64,000 nt of DNA from Methyloligella solikamskensis (GTDB taxonomy: Bacteria; Pseudomonadota; Alphaproteobacteria; Rhizobiales; Methyloligellaceae). Every line of letters begins with the position of its first letter. Within the stretch, counting starts at the first letter, position 1. Location: NCBI RefSeq assembly GCF_042676065.1, contig NZ_JBHTJO010000001.1:1426001-1490000 (forward strand), given 5' to 3'. Below are positions 17,914 through 27,363 of this stretch, piece after piece. The notes under the pieces are model-generated. The model saw nothing but the letters and a program-made list of their open reading frames with translations. It ran no database searches and had not been told where the DNA came from. Both the position numbers and the translations under genes were made by a program.

Positions 17914-18031
17914 CTCGGGCGCCATCTGGCACTGGAGCCGCACTGCCGTCAACATGGGCGCGTGCCATTATGAAACACGTCCCAATGGTGTTATTTGAAG
18001 CGATCCGCTAGACTTGCGGCGAACTGTAAAG

Positions 18032-18050
18032 TCGAAGCATAAGTCTTCGA
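18032..18050. promoter_or_regulatory. 6-7-6 inverted repeat between divergent LOG and LysM genes
   Basis: TCGAAG-N7-CTTCGA lies 81 nt upstream of the LysM-protein start and 119 nt upstream of the LOG start. It could be a regulator site shared by the divergent genes or a short hairpin in the LysM leader. No regulator can be named. Confidence 0.3.
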
Positions 18051-18130
18051 TACGGCCCTCATACTAGGGCTGAGCAATTGGACTTGCAGTTCCACAAAAA
18101 ACTCAGGGAGTCACGCCGGAGGGGCAGACA

Positions 18131-19948
18131 ATGGGCAATAAGGTCGTCGGCATAATCGTCACCGTCGCATTTTTCGTGCTGGTGGCGCTGGTAGGCTACC
18201 GCCTCTACCACGAACAGTCAGAGTCGCAGGAGGCCGCTGCGCCGCCCGCCACGGAACAGGGCGAGCAGGCGAAGGCGCCCGAGCCGGAAGATAAGACCGG
18301 CGAGGAGACCGCCGCCGATACTGACGCCGCACAAGAAGAAGACGCGTCGGGCCAAGACGAAACCGCGAAGTCTTCTTCCGAGGGCGGGACGGCTGGCGAG
18401 GATAAGACCGCCGGCGAAGAGCCTCTCGCCGACGAGGGCGAAAAAACTGCCGGCGAACCGGCCGACATTCCGAGCTTCGACGTCGTGCGCATCGAGCCCT
18501 CAGGCGAGGGCGTGATCGCGGGACGGGCTGAACCCGGCTGGGGCGTCGAGATCCAGAGCAACGGCACCGGCATTGCCGACACCAAGGCGGACCCGGCTGG
18601 CCAGTGGAGCCTGGTGCTCGATGAGCCGCTGGGCGAGGGCGAGCACAGCCTCTCGATCGTTGCCACCTCGCCAGATGGCGAGAAGAGCCTGACCTCCCAG
18701 CAGAAGGTGCTCGTCTCCATGGGGGACGAGGAAGGCGAGAAGACAGTCGTCGCCTTGCGCGAGCCGGGCAAGGCGACCCAGATCCTTCAGGAGCAGGCGG
18801 CCGGGGAGGGCAGCGACGCTGCTGCGAGCGATACCTCTGAGGACGAGACGGGCGGCGAGTCGGAGTCCGGTCAGCAGATGGCTGCCGCCGACACGGATAA
18901 GTCCGGGTCGAGCGCAGGCGAGGACGCCGCATCTTCGGATGACGACGCTTCTGCAGCGTCGGATGAGAGCGAGGATGCGTCCGCGCCGGCCGGCGATACC
19001 GCATCGGACGGGGCCGGCGATGAGGCGGCCTCCTCCGACACGGTCGAGGCCAAGAAGGCGGGGGAAGATTCGTCCGGGCTGCCCGAGCCGCCCGTTCGCA
19101 TCAAGACGGTCGATTACGAGGATCGCGGAGAGGATTCCGGGAAGATCATCGTGACCGGCACCAGCACCAAGCCCTCGACCGACATCCTGCTTTATCTCGA
19201 CGGCGAGCTGATCGGCGAGAGCCGCACAGACTCCGACGGACGCTGGAAGATCGAAGCGACCAAGTATCTGGCGCCGGGCAACCGGGCCTTGCAGGTGGAT
19301 CTGGTGAATCGCTCCGATGATGTGATCCTGGGCCGCGCTGCCGTGGGCATGCGCCGCCAGACCCCGCCGCCTGTCGCGCAGGAAGTGGCTGAAGCCGACT
19401 CCGAGACCTCGGGCAAGCCAAGCGAAGCAGACTCCGGATCAAGCGATGCCGGTTCCGCCGCAAGCTCCAATCAGGAGAAGACGGCGGAGACCGATCGGGT
19501 TGCCGGCGACCGGGCGACGTCCGGCGCATCGGACATGTCTGCACCACCTGAGGAGGAGTCGACGGCCGATGCTTCCGATTTCTCGGCACCTGCGGAGGAT
19601 CAGTCGACGGCAGGCGGTTCCGATATGTCGGCGTCTTCTGAAGAGCAGTCGACCGCCGATGCCGGCGACGTTCCGGATCCGGATCGCGCGCCGGGCGAGG
19701 AGATGCCCGATCCCGACCGTGCGCCGGGCGACATGGCGAGCGTGGAGGCGGAAAGCCAGCCGGAATCCACCGATTCTGAAAGCCCGAAGGTCTACACGGT
19801 GCGCCGCGGTGACACGCTGTGGGCCATCGCCGAGGAGTATTTCGGCGGCGGCTGGCGCTACACAATGATCTTCAAGGATAACCGCGGGAAGATCCGCAAT
19901 CCCCACTGGATCTATCCGGATCAGGAGTTCGAGATCCGCAAGCAATAG
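18131..19948 (+). CDS. membrane-anchored acidic protein with Ig-like modules and C-terminal LysM
   Basis: A 605-aa envelope protein. A single N-terminal helix (~5-24) is followed by a long acidic, Ala/Ser/Glu-rich disordered region. This is interrupted by two bacterial Ig-like folds (about 118-197, with EPGWGVEIQSNGTG, and about 320-410, with TSTKPSTDILLYLDGEL). Next come repetitive Ser/Asp/Ala segments (about 470-545), and the last 52 residues are a LysM peptidoglycan-binding domain (YTVRRGDTLWAIAEEYFGGG). GGAGGGG precedes ATG 18131. It probably tethers inner membrane to peptidoglycan. A terminator follows directly. Confidence 0.85.
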   Translation: MGNKVVGIIVTVAFFVLVALVGYRLYHEQSESQEAAAPPATEQGEQAKAPEPEDKTGEETAADTDAAQEEDASGQDETAKSSSEGGTAGEDKTAGEEPLADEGEKTAGEPADIPSFDVVRIEPSGEGVIAGRAEPGWGVEIQSNGTGIADTKADPAGQWSLVLDEPLGEGEHSLSIVATSPDGEKSLTSQQKVLVSMGDEEGEKTVVALREPGKATQILQEQAAGEGSDAAASDTSEDETGGESESGQQMAAADTDKSGSSAGEDAASSDDDASAASDESEDASAPAGDTASDGAGDEAASSDTVEAKKAGEDSSGLPEPPVRIKTVDYEDRGEDSGKIIVTGTSTKPSTDILLYLDGELIGESRTDSDGRWKIEATKYLAPGNRALQVDLVNRSDDVILGRAAVGMRRQTPPPVAQEVAEADSETSGKPSEADSGSSDAGSAASSNQEKTAETDRVAGDRATSGASDMSAPPEEESTADASDFSAPAEDQSTAGGSDMSASSEEQSTADAGDVPDPDRAPGEEMPDPDRAPGDMASVEAESQPESTDSESPKVYTVRRGDTLWAIAEEYFGGGWRYTMIFKDNRGKIRNPHWIYPDQEFEIRKQ

Positions 19949-20009
19949 GGTCCCGAATTTGGCGCTGGCGGGCTAGCGCCCTATATAAAGAACAACTGAG
20001 CGACCTGAA

Positions 20010-20040
20010 GAGGGGCGGCGCTGGGCGCTGCCCCTTTTTG
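20010..20040 (+). terminator. rho-independent terminator after LysM gene
   Basis: An 11-bp GC-rich stem (AGGGGCGGCGC pairing with GCGCTGCCCCT, with one G:T pair), a 3-nt loop and a run of five T. It lies 60 nt after the LysM stop and before the ABC exporter, separating the two transcripts. Confidence 0.8.
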
Positions 20041-20087
20041 CCTCATCCGGCAAGACCGGACGCCCCGCAGACCAAACGCCGAGCTTG

Positions 20088-22019
20088 ATGTCAGACCGTC
20101 TGCCGCAAACCAGAAGTGATGCGCTGATGAATGCCCGCTTTGGGCATTTCGCCGTGCTGCGCGACCTCGCGCCTTATGTCTGGCCGTCGGACCGGCCGGA
20201 CCTAAAGCGGCGTGTGGTGCTCGCGTTCCTGGCGCTGATTGCTGCCAAGGTCGTCACCCTATCGGCGCCCATCGCCTACAAGACCATTGTTGACATGCTG
20301 TCCGGCGAGACGACGCCGGATGAGCTCGCGGTCTTCTCGAGCTTCGATCTGGTGATGGTCCCCGTCATGCTGGTGGTGGCCTACGGCATGGCCCGTGTCT
20401 TCATGGTGGTCTTCGCCCAGCTGCGCGACGTTCTGTTTACCGCCGTGGCGCAGAACGCGGTGCGCAATCTCGCCAACCGCACTTTCCAGCATCTCCACCG
20501 GCTCTCCTTGCGCTTCCATCTGGAGCGCCGCACCGGCGGCCTGAGCCGGGTGATCGAGCGCGGCGTGCGGGGCATCGACACCATCGTGCGCATGGCGATG
20601 CTGAACTCGATCCCCACGGCGGTCGAGCTTCTGATGATCGCCGGGCTCGTCTCCTATTATTTCGGCTGGACCTATGTGGTGGTCATCTTCGTCACCATCG
20701 CGTTCTATGTCTGGTTCACCTTCTGGGCGACCGAGCGGCGGCTTCTGATCCGCCGCGACATGAACGAGCACGACTCCGAGGCCAACTCCAAGGCCGTCGA
20801 CAGCCTGCTGAACTACGAGACGGTCAAGTATTTCGGCAACGAGGGCCTCGAGGCGCGGCGCTACGACCGCTCCATGGAGCGCTACGAACACGCTGCGGTC
20901 CGCACCTTCACCACCCTTGGCCTGCTCAACAGCGGCCAGGCAGTGATCTTCACTGCAGGCATGGTCGTGTGCATGGTGATGGCGGCGCTGGATATCTCCG
21001 CCGGCGTGCTGACCGTCGGCGATTTCGTGATGATCAACGCCATCCTGCTGCAGCTCTACGTGCCGCTGAACTTCATGGGCATGGTCTACCGGGAGATCAA
21101 GCAGGGTCTCATCGACATCGAGACCATGTTCGCGCTGCTGGAAGAGCCGGCTGAGGTCAAAGACAAGCCGGGCGCGAAGCCGCTCGAGGTGCCCGAGGGC
21201 AAGGTCACCTTCGACCATGTGGCGTTCGCCTACGACCCCGAACGTCCGATCCTGAAGGACCTCGATTTCGAGGTACCGGCGGGCAAGATGATCGCCATCG
21301 TCGGACCGTCTGGCGCGGGCAAGTCGACCCTTTCCCGGCTGCTGTTCCGTTTCTTCGACGTGACGGGCGGCGCGATCCGGATCGACGGGCAGAACATCGC
21401 CGACGTCACGCAAGAAAGCCTGCGCCAGGCCATCGGCATGGTTCCCCAGGACACGGTGCTGTTCAACGACACCATCGAATACAACATCCGCTACGGGCGG
21501 CCCGATGCGAGTGAGGATGATGTGCGGCGCGCCGCCAAGCTCGCCCAGATCCACGATTTCATCATGGCGCTACCCGAGGGCTACGACTCCATGGTCGGCG
21601 AGCGTGGTCTGAAGCTTTCCGGTGGGGAGAAGCAGCGCGTGGCCATCGCGAGGACGATCCTGAAGGCGCCGCCCATCCTGATGCTGGACGAGGCGACATC
21701 TGCGCTGGACAGCCATACGGAGAAGGAGATCCAGGATGCGCTGGAGCGGGTCTCCCGCAACCGCACGACCCTGGTGATCGCCCATCGCCTCTCCACCGTC
21801 GTCCATGCCGACGAGATCATCGTCATGGAGCAAGGACGCATCGTGGAGCGCGGCACCCATATGGGGCTTATGAAGGCGCGCGGCCTCTATCACAGCCTGT
21901 GGACCCAGCAGCAGAAGGCCGACCGGGAGCGCGAGAAGCTGGCCGAGTCGGATGAGGGCGGTCCGGAAGAGGCCGACAGAGAAAGCCGCTTCGAGGACGA
22001 AGTGCTTGCGTCTTCGTGA
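20088..22019 (+). CDS. Atm1-type ABC transporter, fused permease/ATPase
   Basis: A 643-aa half-transporter with six transmembrane helices in the first ~330 residues, then a nucleotide-binding domain. Walker A GPSGAGKST is at ~406, signature LSGGEKQRVAIA at ~510, and Walker B ILMLDEATSALD at ~530. The N-terminal RVVLAFLALIAAKVVTLSAPIAYK and NYETVKYFGNE motifs identify the Atm1/ABCB7/HMT1 branch, which exports glutathione-linked sulfur or metal conjugates. ATG 20088 is chosen over an adjacent TTG. It is 22 nt upstream of psd and likely co-transcribed with it. Confidence 0.9.
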   Translation: MSDRLPQTRSDALMNARFGHFAVLRDLAPYVWPSDRPDLKRRVVLAFLALIAAKVVTLSAPIAYKTIVDMLSGETTPDELAVFSSFDLVMVPVMLVVAYGMARVFMVVFAQLRDVLFTAVAQNAVRNLANRTFQHLHRLSLRFHLERRTGGLSRVIERGVRGIDTIVRMAMLNSIPTAVELLMIAGLVSYYFGWTYVVVIFVTIAFYVWFTFWATERRLLIRRDMNEHDSEANSKAVDSLLNYETVKYFGNEGLEARRYDRSMERYEHAAVRTFTTLGLLNSGQAVIFTAGMVVCMVMAALDISAGVLTVGDFVMINAILLQLYVPLNFMGMVYREIKQGLIDIETMFALLEEPAEVKDKPGAKPLEVPEGKVTFDHVAFAYDPERPILKDLDFEVPAGKMIAIVGPSGAGKSTLSRLLFRFFDVTGGAIRIDGQNIADVTQESLRQAIGMVPQDTVLFNDTIEYNIRYGRPDASEDDVRRAAKLAQIHDFIMALPEGYDSMVGERGLKLSGGEKQRVAIARTILKAPPILMLDEATSALDSHTEKEIQDALERVSRNRTTLVIAHRLSTVVHADEIIVMEQGRIVERGTHMGLMKARGLYHSLWTQQQKADREREKLAESDEGGPEEADRESRFEDEVLASS

Positions 22020-22041
22020 AGTCTGAGAAACAACGGGCGCC

Positions 22042-22755
22042 ATGAACGACCGGCACAGCATTCTCGAGACAATCGCCAATGTGTTCGTCCCCATTCACCG
22101 GGACGGGCATAAATTCGTTTTTGCCTTCGCGGTTGTCACCCTGATCCTGTTTTTCCTGGCGGCGCCCTTGGGCTGGCTCGGCGTTATCGCCACCGCGTGG
22201 TGCGCCTATTTCTTCCGGGATCCGGACCGGGTGACGCCCCAGCGGGACGGGCTTGTCGTGAGCGCCGGCGACGGCCGGGTCGTGTTTGCCGATGAGGCCA
22301 CGCCGCCCGGCGAGCTTGGCTTGCCCGCTGGAAGCTGGGCCCGCATATCTATTTTCCTCTCCATCTTCGACGTCCACATCGCGCGCAGCCCCGTCTCGGG
22401 CCGGATTGTACGCAGCGTGTATGTGCCGGGCGCCTTCTTCAACGCGGAGCTGGACAAGGCGAGCGAGGAGAATGAGCGCCGCATCCTGGTGATCGAAACG
22501 CCGGAGGGGCAGCGGATCGGCGTTGTTCTCATCGCCGGCCTCGTCGCCCGGCGGATCGTGACTTTCGTAGAGGAGGGGGATACCCTCCAGGCGGGCGACC
22601 GGATTGGGCTGATCCGGTTTGGCAGCCGCATCGACGTCTATATGCCGAGCCAGGGGCTGGCGCTTGTGGCGCCGGGCCAGCGGGCCATCGGCGGCGAAAC
22701 GGTGCTGGCGGATTTGAAGAGTGGCGAAAGCCCTCGCCGCGTCCGGGTCAGCTAG
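22042..22755 (+). CDS. psd: phosphatidylserine decarboxylase proenzyme
   Basis: A 237-aa short (archaeal-type-like) Psd. The hydrophobic N-terminal segment (~28-55) anchors it. The self-cleavage site that generates the pyruvoyl cofactor is the Gly-Ser pair in RFGSR (Gly194-Ser195). The conserved His is in SIFDVHIARSPVSG. It decarboxylates phosphatidylserine to phosphatidylethanolamine at the inner membrane. The next gene, pssA, makes the substrate, so the two form a phospholipid operon. Confidence 0.93.
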   Translation: MNDRHSILETIANVFVPIHRDGHKFVFAFAVVTLILFFLAAPLGWLGVIATAWCAYFFRDPDRVTPQRDGLVVSAGDGRVVFADEATPPGELGLPAGSWARISIFLSIFDVHIARSPVSGRIVRSVYVPGAFFNAELDKASEENERRILVIETPEGQRIGVVLIAGLVARRIVTFVEEGDTLQAGDRIGLIRFGSRIDVYMPSQGLALVAPGQRAIGGETVLADLKSGESPRRVRVS

Positions 22756-22781
22756 CAAACGCTCGTTTTCAGGTTTTGCGT

Positions 22782-23735
22782 GTGTCACTATTTCCGCCTT
22801 TCGATCCTCAACGAGAAGACCGCAAGCCGCGGCCGCGCGTCTTTCCGCGCGGGCAGGTGCCCATCCGGGTTCTGCTGCCGAATTTCTTCACCCTTCTGGG
22901 GCTTTGCGCCGGTCTGACCGCCATCCGCATGGCGATTGAAAGCCGTTGGGATGTGGCCGTTGCAGCGCTTGTCTTCGCCGCCTTCCTCGACGGGATCGAC
23001 GGCCGCCTTGCGCGGCTTCTGAAGGCCTCCACCCGGTTTGGGGCGGAGCTCGACAGCCTGGCAGATTTCGTCAATTTCGGCGTGGCGCCGGCCATCATCA
23101 TGTTCAGCTGGGCGCTGGAAGACCTCCGCGGCATGGGCTGGATCGCCGTGCTGGTCTTCGCGGTCTGCGCCGCGCTCCGGCTCGCCCGGTTCAACGCGGC
23201 CCTGGACGATCCGAACCAGCCCGCCTGGAAGAGCGCATTTTTCGTCGGGGTTCCGGCGCCTGCGGGCGCGATCATCCTGCTGCTGCCGCTCTATCTGCAG
23301 GATCTCGGGCTACACCTGCCGAGCCTCACGCCGCTGGTCCTGATCTACACGATCGCCATCGGCCTGCTTATGGTGAGCCGGGTGCCGACGTTCTCCGGCA
23401 AGCTGATCGGCAAGCGGATCTCCCGGGAATACGTGCTGCCGATTTTCGTGCTGGGCGCGCTCTTCGTGGCGCTGCTTCTAACCTATCCGAGTCTCACCCT
23501 GTCGGTGGGCTCGCTAACCTATCTGGCCGTGATCCCCTTGAGCTTTCACCGCTACCGGACCCGGGCGCGGGCGGAGCTTGCGACGGCTGAGACTGTGCCG
23601 GATGCGGCCGAGGGTGCCGGTCCGTCCACCGATGAGGCAAAGAACGCCGATGGGGACGCGGAAGACGCGCCCAGTCTCAATGGCGGCTCTCGAGGTGCAA
23701 AAGACGAGGATGCCGGGGAGAAACCGGCCAGTTAA
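22782..23735 (+). CDS. pssA: CDP-diacylglycerol--serine O-phosphatidyltransferase
   Basis: A 317-aa integral membrane enzyme with about eight helices. The CDP-alcohol phosphotransferase signature DG-x2-AR-x8-G-x3-D-x3-D is intact in DGIDGRLARLLKASTRFG plus AELDSLAD (from ~residue 70). It makes phosphatidylserine from CDP-diacylglycerol and serine, feeding psd just upstream. GTG at 22782 is preferred, because CAGG lies 8 nt ahead; a TTG six bases earlier would be too close to it. The last ~60 residues are a disordered acidic tail not needed for catalysis. Confidence 0.93.
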   Translation: MSLFPPFDPQREDRKPRPRVFPRGQVPIRVLLPNFFTLLGLCAGLTAIRMAIESRWDVAVAALVFAAFLDGIDGRLARLLKASTRFGAELDSLADFVNFGVAPAIIMFSWALEDLRGMGWIAVLVFAVCAALRLARFNAALDDPNQPAWKSAFFVGVPAPAGAIILLLPLYLQDLGLHLPSLTPLVLIYTIAIGLLMVSRVPTFSGKLIGKRISREYVLPIFVLGALFVALLLTYPSLTLSVGSLTYLAVIPLSFHRYRTRARAELATAETVPDAAEGAGPSTDEAKNADGDAEDAPSLNGGSRGAKDEDAGEKPAS

Positions 23736-23795
23736 GCGGGCCTCGCGAGGGCTTGCTGTTGCCCCAATCCCTGCGTAAACCGGCGCGCGTTGCGC

Positions 23796-23801
23796 TATAA
23801 T
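23796..23801 (+). promoter_or_regulatory. consensus -10 box of the cysD-cysNC operon
   Basis: A perfect TATAAT lies 36 nt before the preferred cysD start, with no good -35 hexamer 16-18 nt upstream. This is what an activator-dependent sulfur-assimilation promoter would look like. A start point near 23808 would leave almost no leader for an ATG at 23814, which supports TTG 23832. Confidence 0.45.
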
Positions 23802-23831
23802 GGCTGTTTTTGAATGTCGTGTGAGGGTCTT

Positions 23832-24740
23832 TTGAAGAAATCGCTTTCCACATATTTGCGCCAGCTGGAGGCGGAGAGCATCCACATCATGCGGGAGGCA
23901 GCGGCGGAGTTCGACAAGCCGGTTCTGCTCTACTCCATCGGCAAGGACTCTTCGGTTCTACTGCATCTGGCGCTAAAGGCCTTCTATCCGAGCAAGCCGC
24001 CGTTTCCGCTCCTCCATATCGACACGATGTGGAAATTCCGGGAGATGATCGAATTCCGGGACAGCGAGGCAGAGCGGCTGGAGCTCGATTTGCGCGTCCA
24101 CACGAACCCGCAAGGGCTGCGCGATCAGATCTCGCCGATCACCCATGGCAGCGCGCTCCATACGGACATCATGAAGACCCAGGCCCTGAAGCAGGCGCTG
24201 GGCGAGGGCGGCTACGATTCGGCCTTCGGCGGGGCGCGGCGCGACGAGGAGAAGTCGCGGGCCAAGGAGCGCATCTATTCCTTCCGGAACAGCTCCCATA
24301 ACTGGGATCCCAAGCGTCAGCGGCCGGAGCTGTGGCGGCTGGTGAACTCTCACATGTCGCCCGGCGAGAGCATGCGGGTGTTCCCGCTCTCCAACTGGAC
24401 CGAGCTGGATGTCTGGACCTACATCTATCTGGAAGACATTCCCGTGGTGCCGCTCTATTTCGCCAAGGAGCGCCCCATCGTGGAGCGGGACGGCGCGCTC
24501 ATCATGGTGGATGACGACCGGCTGCCGCTGAACGAGGGCGAGACGCCCGAAATGCGCATGGTGCGTTTCCGGACGCTGGGCTGCTACCCGCTGACCGGCG
24601 CGGTGGAATCGACCGCCACCACGGTCCCTGAAATCATCGAAGAGATCGTTCAGTCGCGGTCCTCGGAGCGCCAGGGTCGGGTCATCGACCACGACCAGGC
24701 CGGCTCCATGGAGAAGAAGAAGCAGGAAGGCTATTTCTGA
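23832..24740 (+). CDS. cysD: sulfate adenylyltransferase subunit 2
   Basis: The PAPS-reductase-like catalytic subunit (302 aa) that, with CysN, converts sulfate and ATP to APS. The PP-loop is in LLYSIGKDSSVLLHLA. FGGARRDEEKSRAKER and the C-terminal LGCYPLTGAVES are CysD signatures. The chosen start is TTG 23832, which has GAGGG (23823-23827) ahead of it. An in-frame ATG at 23814 would add six residues but has no ribosome site and sits close to the predicted transcription start. The stop overlaps the cysNC start by 1 nt. Confidence 0.93.
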   Translation: MKKSLSTYLRQLEAESIHIMREAAAEFDKPVLLYSIGKDSSVLLHLALKAFYPSKPPFPLLHIDTMWKFREMIEFRDSEAERLELDLRVHTNPQGLRDQISPITHGSALHTDIMKTQALKQALGEGGYDSAFGGARRDEEKSRAKERIYSFRNSSHNWDPKRQRPELWRLVNSHMSPGESMRVFPLSNWTELDVWTYIYLEDIPVVPLYFAKERPIVERDGALIMVDDDRLPLNEGETPEMRMVRFRTLGCYPLTGAVESTATTVPEIIEEIVQSRSSERQGRVIDHDQAGSMEKKKQEGYF

Positions 24741-26650
24741 TGACCCAGTTGAAAGTTGTCGGAGACGAGAGCGATAGCGACGCCGAGGCGCGCCTCCTGT
24801 CGCGGCTTGCGGCCGAAGAGGGCCGGGGCCTGCTGCGCTTCCTGACCTGCGGCAGCGTCGATGACGGAAAGAGCACGCTGATCGGCCGGCTGCTGGTCGA
24901 TGCCCAGCAGGTTTACGACGACCAGCTGAAGGGTGCGCGCAGGGATGGCCGCGCCGGCTCTGAGGATATCGACTTCTCGCTTCTGGTGGACGGGCTCCAG
25001 GCGGAACGCGAACAGGGCATCACCATCGATGTGGCCTATCGCTATTTTTCCACGCCGCGGCGAAAGTTCATCGTGGCCGATACGCCGGGCCATGTGCAGT
25101 ACACCCGCAACATGGCGACGGGCGCCTCGACCTGCGATTTCGCGGTGCTGCTAGTGGATGCGCGGAACGGTGTTCTGAGCCAGACCCGCCGCCATGCCTG
25201 CATCGTCTCGCTGCTCGGCATCAAGAAGATCGCCGTGGCCGTGAACAAGATGGACCTCATCGGCTACGACGAGGAGCGCTTCGACGAGATCGCCGACGAC
25301 TTCAACAATTTCGTCGCGCCGCTCGGCTTTGAGGACGTGGCTTTCATCCCGCTTTCGGCGCTGAAGGGCGACAATGTCATCAACCCCAGCGCTCATATGC
25401 AGTGGTATCACGGGCCGACCCTCATGGGGCATCTGGAGACCGTCAAGGTTGACCGGGCGCCCAAGGCCCAGCCCTTCCGCTTCACGGTGCAGTGGATCAA
25501 CCGGCCCCATCTCGATTTTCGCGGCTATTCGGGCACGGTCTCGAGCGGCGCGATCTCGGTTGGCGACGAGGTGGTCATCCACCCGTCGGGCAAGAGCGTC
25601 CATGTGGGCCGGATCGTGACCCAGGACGGGGATCTGGAGCATGCCGAGGCGGGGGATGCGGTGACGCTGGTCTTCGCCGAAGAGGTGGATGCGAGCCGGG
25701 GCGACATCATCGCCAAGCCCGACGAGGACCCCTCCAATGCCGATCAGATCGCGGCCAAGCTTATCTGGTTCGATGAGGAGCCAATGCTTCCGGGCCGCTC
25801 CTATGCCATCAAATGCGGGGCTCAGGAGACCACGGCCACGGTCAGCACACTCAAACACAAATTGAATGTCGACAATCTGGACCACGTTGCCGGCAAGACC
25901 CTGGATCTCAATGAGGTCGGCGCCTGCAACCTGAGCACCAGCCGGCCGCTCACCTTCGATTCCTACTCCCAGAGCCCCGAGACGGGAAGCTTCCTGCTCA
26001 TCGACCGGCTGAGCAATCTTACGGTCGCGGCGGGCATGATCGAGTTCGGCCTGCGCCGGGCGACCAACTTGAAATGGCAGGAGCTTGCGATCGACAAGGT
26101 CGCGCGGTCCAGTCTGAAGGGCCAAAAGCCTTGCGTTCTGTGGTTCACCGGGCTTTCAGGCTCCGGCAAGTCGACCATCGCGAATATGATGGAGAAGCGG
26201 CTCCACGCCATGGGCCGTCACACCTACGTGCTCGATGGCGACAATGTTCGGCACGGGCTCAACAAGGATCTCGGCTTCTCCGACGCGGACCGGGTGGAGA
26301 ATATCCGCCGGGTCGCGGAATCGGCTCGCCTGTTCGCCGATGCCGGCCTGATTGTCATGGTGTCCTTCATCTCGCCGTTCCGCTCGGAGCGGCGCATGGC
26401 GCGGGAGCTGTTCGACGAAGGCGAATTCCTGGAGGTGTTCGTCGATACGCCGCTGGAGCTTTGCGAGAAGCGGGATCCGAAGGGCCTCTACAAGAAGGCG
26501 CGGGCCGGACAGATCACCAATTTCACGGGTATCGATTCCGACTACGAGAAGCCGGAATCTCCGGAATTCGATCTGCCGACGGCCAATTCCACGCCGGAAG
26601 AGCTTTCTGAGCGTCTGCTCACGGAGCTGCGGCGCCGCGGAATTATCTAA
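24740..26650 (+). CDS. cysNC: bifunctional sulfate adenylyltransferase subunit 1 / adenylylsulfate kinase
   Basis: A 636-aa fusion. Residues ~1-440 are an EF-Tu-like GTPase (CysN) with G1 GSVDDGKS (38-45), DTPGHVQ and NKMD. Residues ~455-636 are APS kinase (CysC) with P-loop GLSGSGKS (471-478) and LDGDNVRHGLNKDLGF. The fused protein drives APS formation with GTP and phosphorylates APS to PAPS. The NodQ-type fusion is common in rhizobia-related bacteria. It overlaps cysD by one base and ends convergent with the next gene. Confidence 0.95.
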   Translation: MTQLKVVGDESDSDAEARLLSRLAAEEGRGLLRFLTCGSVDDGKSTLIGRLLVDAQQVYDDQLKGARRDGRAGSEDIDFSLLVDGLQAEREQGITIDVAYRYFSTPRRKFIVADTPGHVQYTRNMATGASTCDFAVLLVDARNGVLSQTRRHACIVSLLGIKKIAVAVNKMDLIGYDEERFDEIADDFNNFVAPLGFEDVAFIPLSALKGDNVINPSAHMQWYHGPTLMGHLETVKVDRAPKAQPFRFTVQWINRPHLDFRGYSGTVSSGAISVGDEVVIHPSGKSVHVGRIVTQDGDLEHAEAGDAVTLVFAEEVDASRGDIIAKPDEDPSNADQIAAKLIWFDEEPMLPGRSYAIKCGAQETTATVSTLKHKLNVDNLDHVAGKTLDLNEVGACNLSTSRPLTFDSYSQSPETGSFLLIDRLSNLTVAAGMIEFGLRRATNLKWQELAIDKVARSSLKGQKPCVLWFTGLSGSGKSTIANMMEKRLHAMGRHTYVLDGDNVRHGLNKDLGFSDADRVENIRRVAESARLFADAGLIVMVSFISPFRSERRMARELFDEGEFLEVFVDTPLELCEKRDPKGLYKKARAGQITNFTGIDSDYEKPESPEFDLPTANSTPEELSERLLTELRRRGII

Positions 26651-26679
26651 AGGCGATTATCGAGAGTCTTTTGCCGGGC

Positions 26680-27363
26680 TTAGCTGGACAGGCTCAAGAA
26701 GGCTGACAGCGCGATCAGCGTCAGCACGACCGCGCCTCCAATGCCGCCTGCCACGTAGAGATTGGCCTGGTGGTGGCGCTTCTCATAATCCGTGATCAGG
26801 TGGTCGAGGCTTTTTTCCATGCTGGCCCAGGAGCGGGCGCCTGCGATCCGGCTGGCATACCAGTCGGTCTCCGCTTCCTCGGTCTGCTCGGCTTCCGCCT
26901 CGGCGTAGCGGTCGAGCATTTCCGAATGGATCAACTCCAGCCCAGAGGGCGTGCCGATCCGGTCGAGCCTGTTGGAGAGTGGCTCCAGGGGCTGATCGAG
27001 ATGCGGATGATAGTGCAGGTCGCCTTGCGGAAAGGCGTCCTCCGCATCGGTCCAGGCGGTCTCGAACGCGTCTTCCGAAAAGTTCTCCGACAGTTCTTCC
27101 TGCAACTCGTCTAGCATGGGGTCCGAAAAGGGCTGCTGTGCCGGCTGGGCTGCCCAGGCCTGCGCCGTGGCGTAGGACGACTGGGGTGCGGCGTAGCCGG
27201 ACTCCGAGGCCTTGTAGCGCGGCCCGAGCTGGGCTCCGCGGGGGCCAAACTCCAACACGTTCGGATCCAGCACATTGAGCGGTGCGCCATGGACCTCATC
27301 GGCAGCGAAGCGGCCGGAAGTTTCGGAGTGCAGCACGAACGGTGAGGGGCCCTTATTGGACAT
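26680..27363 (-). CDS. hypothetical tail-anchored membrane protein
   Basis: A 227-aa protein I do not recognise. The first ~200 residues are soluble, acidic and Gln/Ala/Pro-rich, with an Asp/Glu-rich middle (DELQEELSENFSEDAFE) and a long helical region before the membrane. One hydrophobic helix lies at the very C-terminus (LYVAGGIGGAVVLTLIALSA) and no N-terminal signal, so it should be tail-anchored with its bulk in the cytoplasm. ATG 27361-27363 has GAGG ahead of it; an upstream TTG does not. Confidence 0.6.
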   Translation of the reverse strand: MSNKGPSPFVLHSETSGRFAADEVHGAPLNVLDPNVLEFGPRGAQLGPRYKASESGYAAPQSSYATAQAWAAQPAQQPFSDPMLDELQEELSENFSEDAFETAWTDAEDAFPQGDLHYHPHLDQPLEPLSNRLDRIGTPSGLELIHSEMLDRYAEAEAEQTEEAETDWYASRIAGARSWASMEKSLDHLITDYEKRHHQANLYVAGGIGGAVVLTLIALSAFLSLSS

